Source of the DNA: Sipunculus nudus
Lineage: Eukaryota > Annelida > Sipuncula > Golfingiida > Sipunculidae
Reading direction: 5' to 3'
Assembly: GCA_026874595.1 (NCBI GenBank)
Contig: CM049311.1
Span: 56,688,453-56,752,452 of the forward strand
Length of the DNA stretch: 64,000 nt
Positions 63,272 to 64,000 of the stretch are shown piece after piece. The position numbers and the translations under genes were made by a program. The notes beneath the pieces are model-generated. The model saw only the letters and a program-made list of their open reading frames with translations, searched no databases and had not been told where the DNA came from. The number at the start of each line of letters is the position of its first letter. Position 1 is the first letter of the stretch.

Positions 63272-63282
63272 TCCCCGAACTG
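62801..63282. mobile_element. Non-autonomous DNA transposon with CAGTGGCGG ends (hAT-like)
   Basis: Left end CAGTGGCGGATCCAAGGGGG at 62801. Right end on the minus strand CAGTTCGGGGAAGGGGGG from 63282. Both ends are flanked by cctat (62796-62800 and 63283-63287). A 29-base C run at 63242-63270 lies in the right end. CAGTGGCGGATC ends are widespread in animal hAT-type elements, though hAT normally duplicates 8 bp. No transposase. Confidence 0.5.
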
Positions 63283-63519
63283 CCTATTTACCCAAAACAT
63301 GCCGACAACGCCGTTATCCGATCAAAAACGCCTAACATCGAAATGTTCAAACATTTTTCAGCGTTCCACTTCCAGAGGTACCCATATAAAGAGAACAAAC
63401 CCTTCGCATCATTTTCAAAGGTGTCAATTTTTTCGGCCTAGACACCCTCCTTTTTCACTTATTATCTTTGCTCGTATAGGCTATATGTTTTTTGTTAAGT
63501 TTCCTTTCACATAAACGGT

Positions 63520-64000
63520 ACTTTGTAGGTAACGCTAGGGTGCATTTTTGTTTTCAATTTTCCGACGGCACTCTCCTTAGGCCTAAGAAGAGTGGCATAC
63601 TACATGCTGACAGTGCAACTACGGCAGAAATAGGCCTACTTAACCACCAGTTTAGCTTGGATTTTACTGTTAAAGAGAACACTGACTCTATCCTACTCCT
63701 TGGGCAGCTGTTGAGGGGGTATACTACCAAGTTAAAGTGATCTTCAAATTTTCGTAGAGGGGGTTGCTAAACGTAGCTCTTCAGTTAGCTATGTTAAACA
63801 AAATAAGGCCTCCTGACTGGACAACGTTCTCCGTCAGCTAATTAAAGAACACCTGAAATACCAATTCGCTAATCGATCCTTTTTCAACATTTTTAGATCA
63901 TTATCCTACCGTCTGATTGGAAGAAAGCCCAGATTGCCCCTGTCTTTAAGAATGGGAACAGCTGAAAATTATAGCCCAATATCACTAACATGTGTATGTT
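63520..64000 (+). pseudogene. Decayed non-LTR retrotransposon reverse transcriptase, runs off window
   Basis: Reads as broken pieces of the N-terminal RT region in family order: a stretch with AEIGLLNHQFSLDFT (pattern LLNxQFSxxFT), then NKAS-stop-LDNVLRQLIKE (pattern KASGLDNVPxxLLKE), then LPSDWKKAQIAPVFKNGN, then after a frame change ENYSPISLTCVC (pattern NYRPISLTC). At least one in-frame stop and a frameshift show it is dead. The order fits jockey/CR1/L2-type LINEs; the clade cannot be fixed. Confidence 0.75.

Noticed and set aside
63176-63514. Plus-strand frame with a poly-proline run
   Set aside because: Crosses the C run at the end of a DNA transposon; composition is otherwise not coding-like.

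Overview
The window is eukaryotic genomic DNA: AT-rich, intron-bearing and dense in repeats, with no bacterial gene structure. The best guess is a mollusc, probably a bivalve. The grounds are a spliced animal-type immune and RNA-decay gene, tRNA-derived SINEs, and many short non-autonomous elements that carry internal tandem monomers plus ACGG/ACAG tetranucleotide tracts, an architecture described for bivalve pearl-type and Helentron-associated elements. The species cannot be fixed from the sequence alone.

Only one gene is supported strongly. It lies on the minus strand between 14537 and 3207 and encodes a ZC3H12 (Regnase/MCPIP) family endoribonuclease. Five coding exons (14537-13921, 13307-13168, 10584-10359, 5827-5592, 4792-3207) join with GT/AG sites and matching phases into a 934-codon frame. 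It has a UBA-like N-terminal domain, an NYN/PIN nuclease domain with all expected acidic residues, one CCCH zinc finger, a long low-complexity linker and the conserved C-terminal domain. Its length fits the ZC3H12B/C type. Its introns hold a 17-bp minisatellite, a 43-bp minisatellite and a 267-bp triplication that copies the 3' half of exon 3 with its splice donor. The 3.2 kb to the left is probably 3' UTR and downstream DNA.

From about 15 kb to 58 kb no gene is convincing; two isolated exon-like stretches (15354-15450 and 25173-25423, plus strand) are listed as candidates. This zone is mostly repeats: tandem arrays at 19.5, 25.4, 34.6, 40.8 and 41.4-42.8 kb, SINEs at 35.9, 55.3 and 57.0 kb, and three families of short elements here called A, B and C. 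Family A has a conserved left motif (ACAAGGGACCCATGGGTCAC), a right hairpin ending GAGCTAAAAA and a tetranucleotide tract before it. Family B has Helitron-like ends (hairpin, 11 nt, then CTAG, inserted between A and T). The elements are nested: three family A elements sit one inside another at 28.6-34.0 kb, and another family A element at 44.6-51.4 kb is split by later insertions of A and B.

The right end (58-64 kb) changes character. A CpG-richer stretch at 58.1-59.4 kb has an NRF1-like site and a possible first coding exon (plus strand, ATG at 59271). Further right are an E-box, a YY1-like site, a non-autonomous DNA transposon with CAGTGGCGG ends, and a decayed non-LTR reverse transcriptase running off the window.
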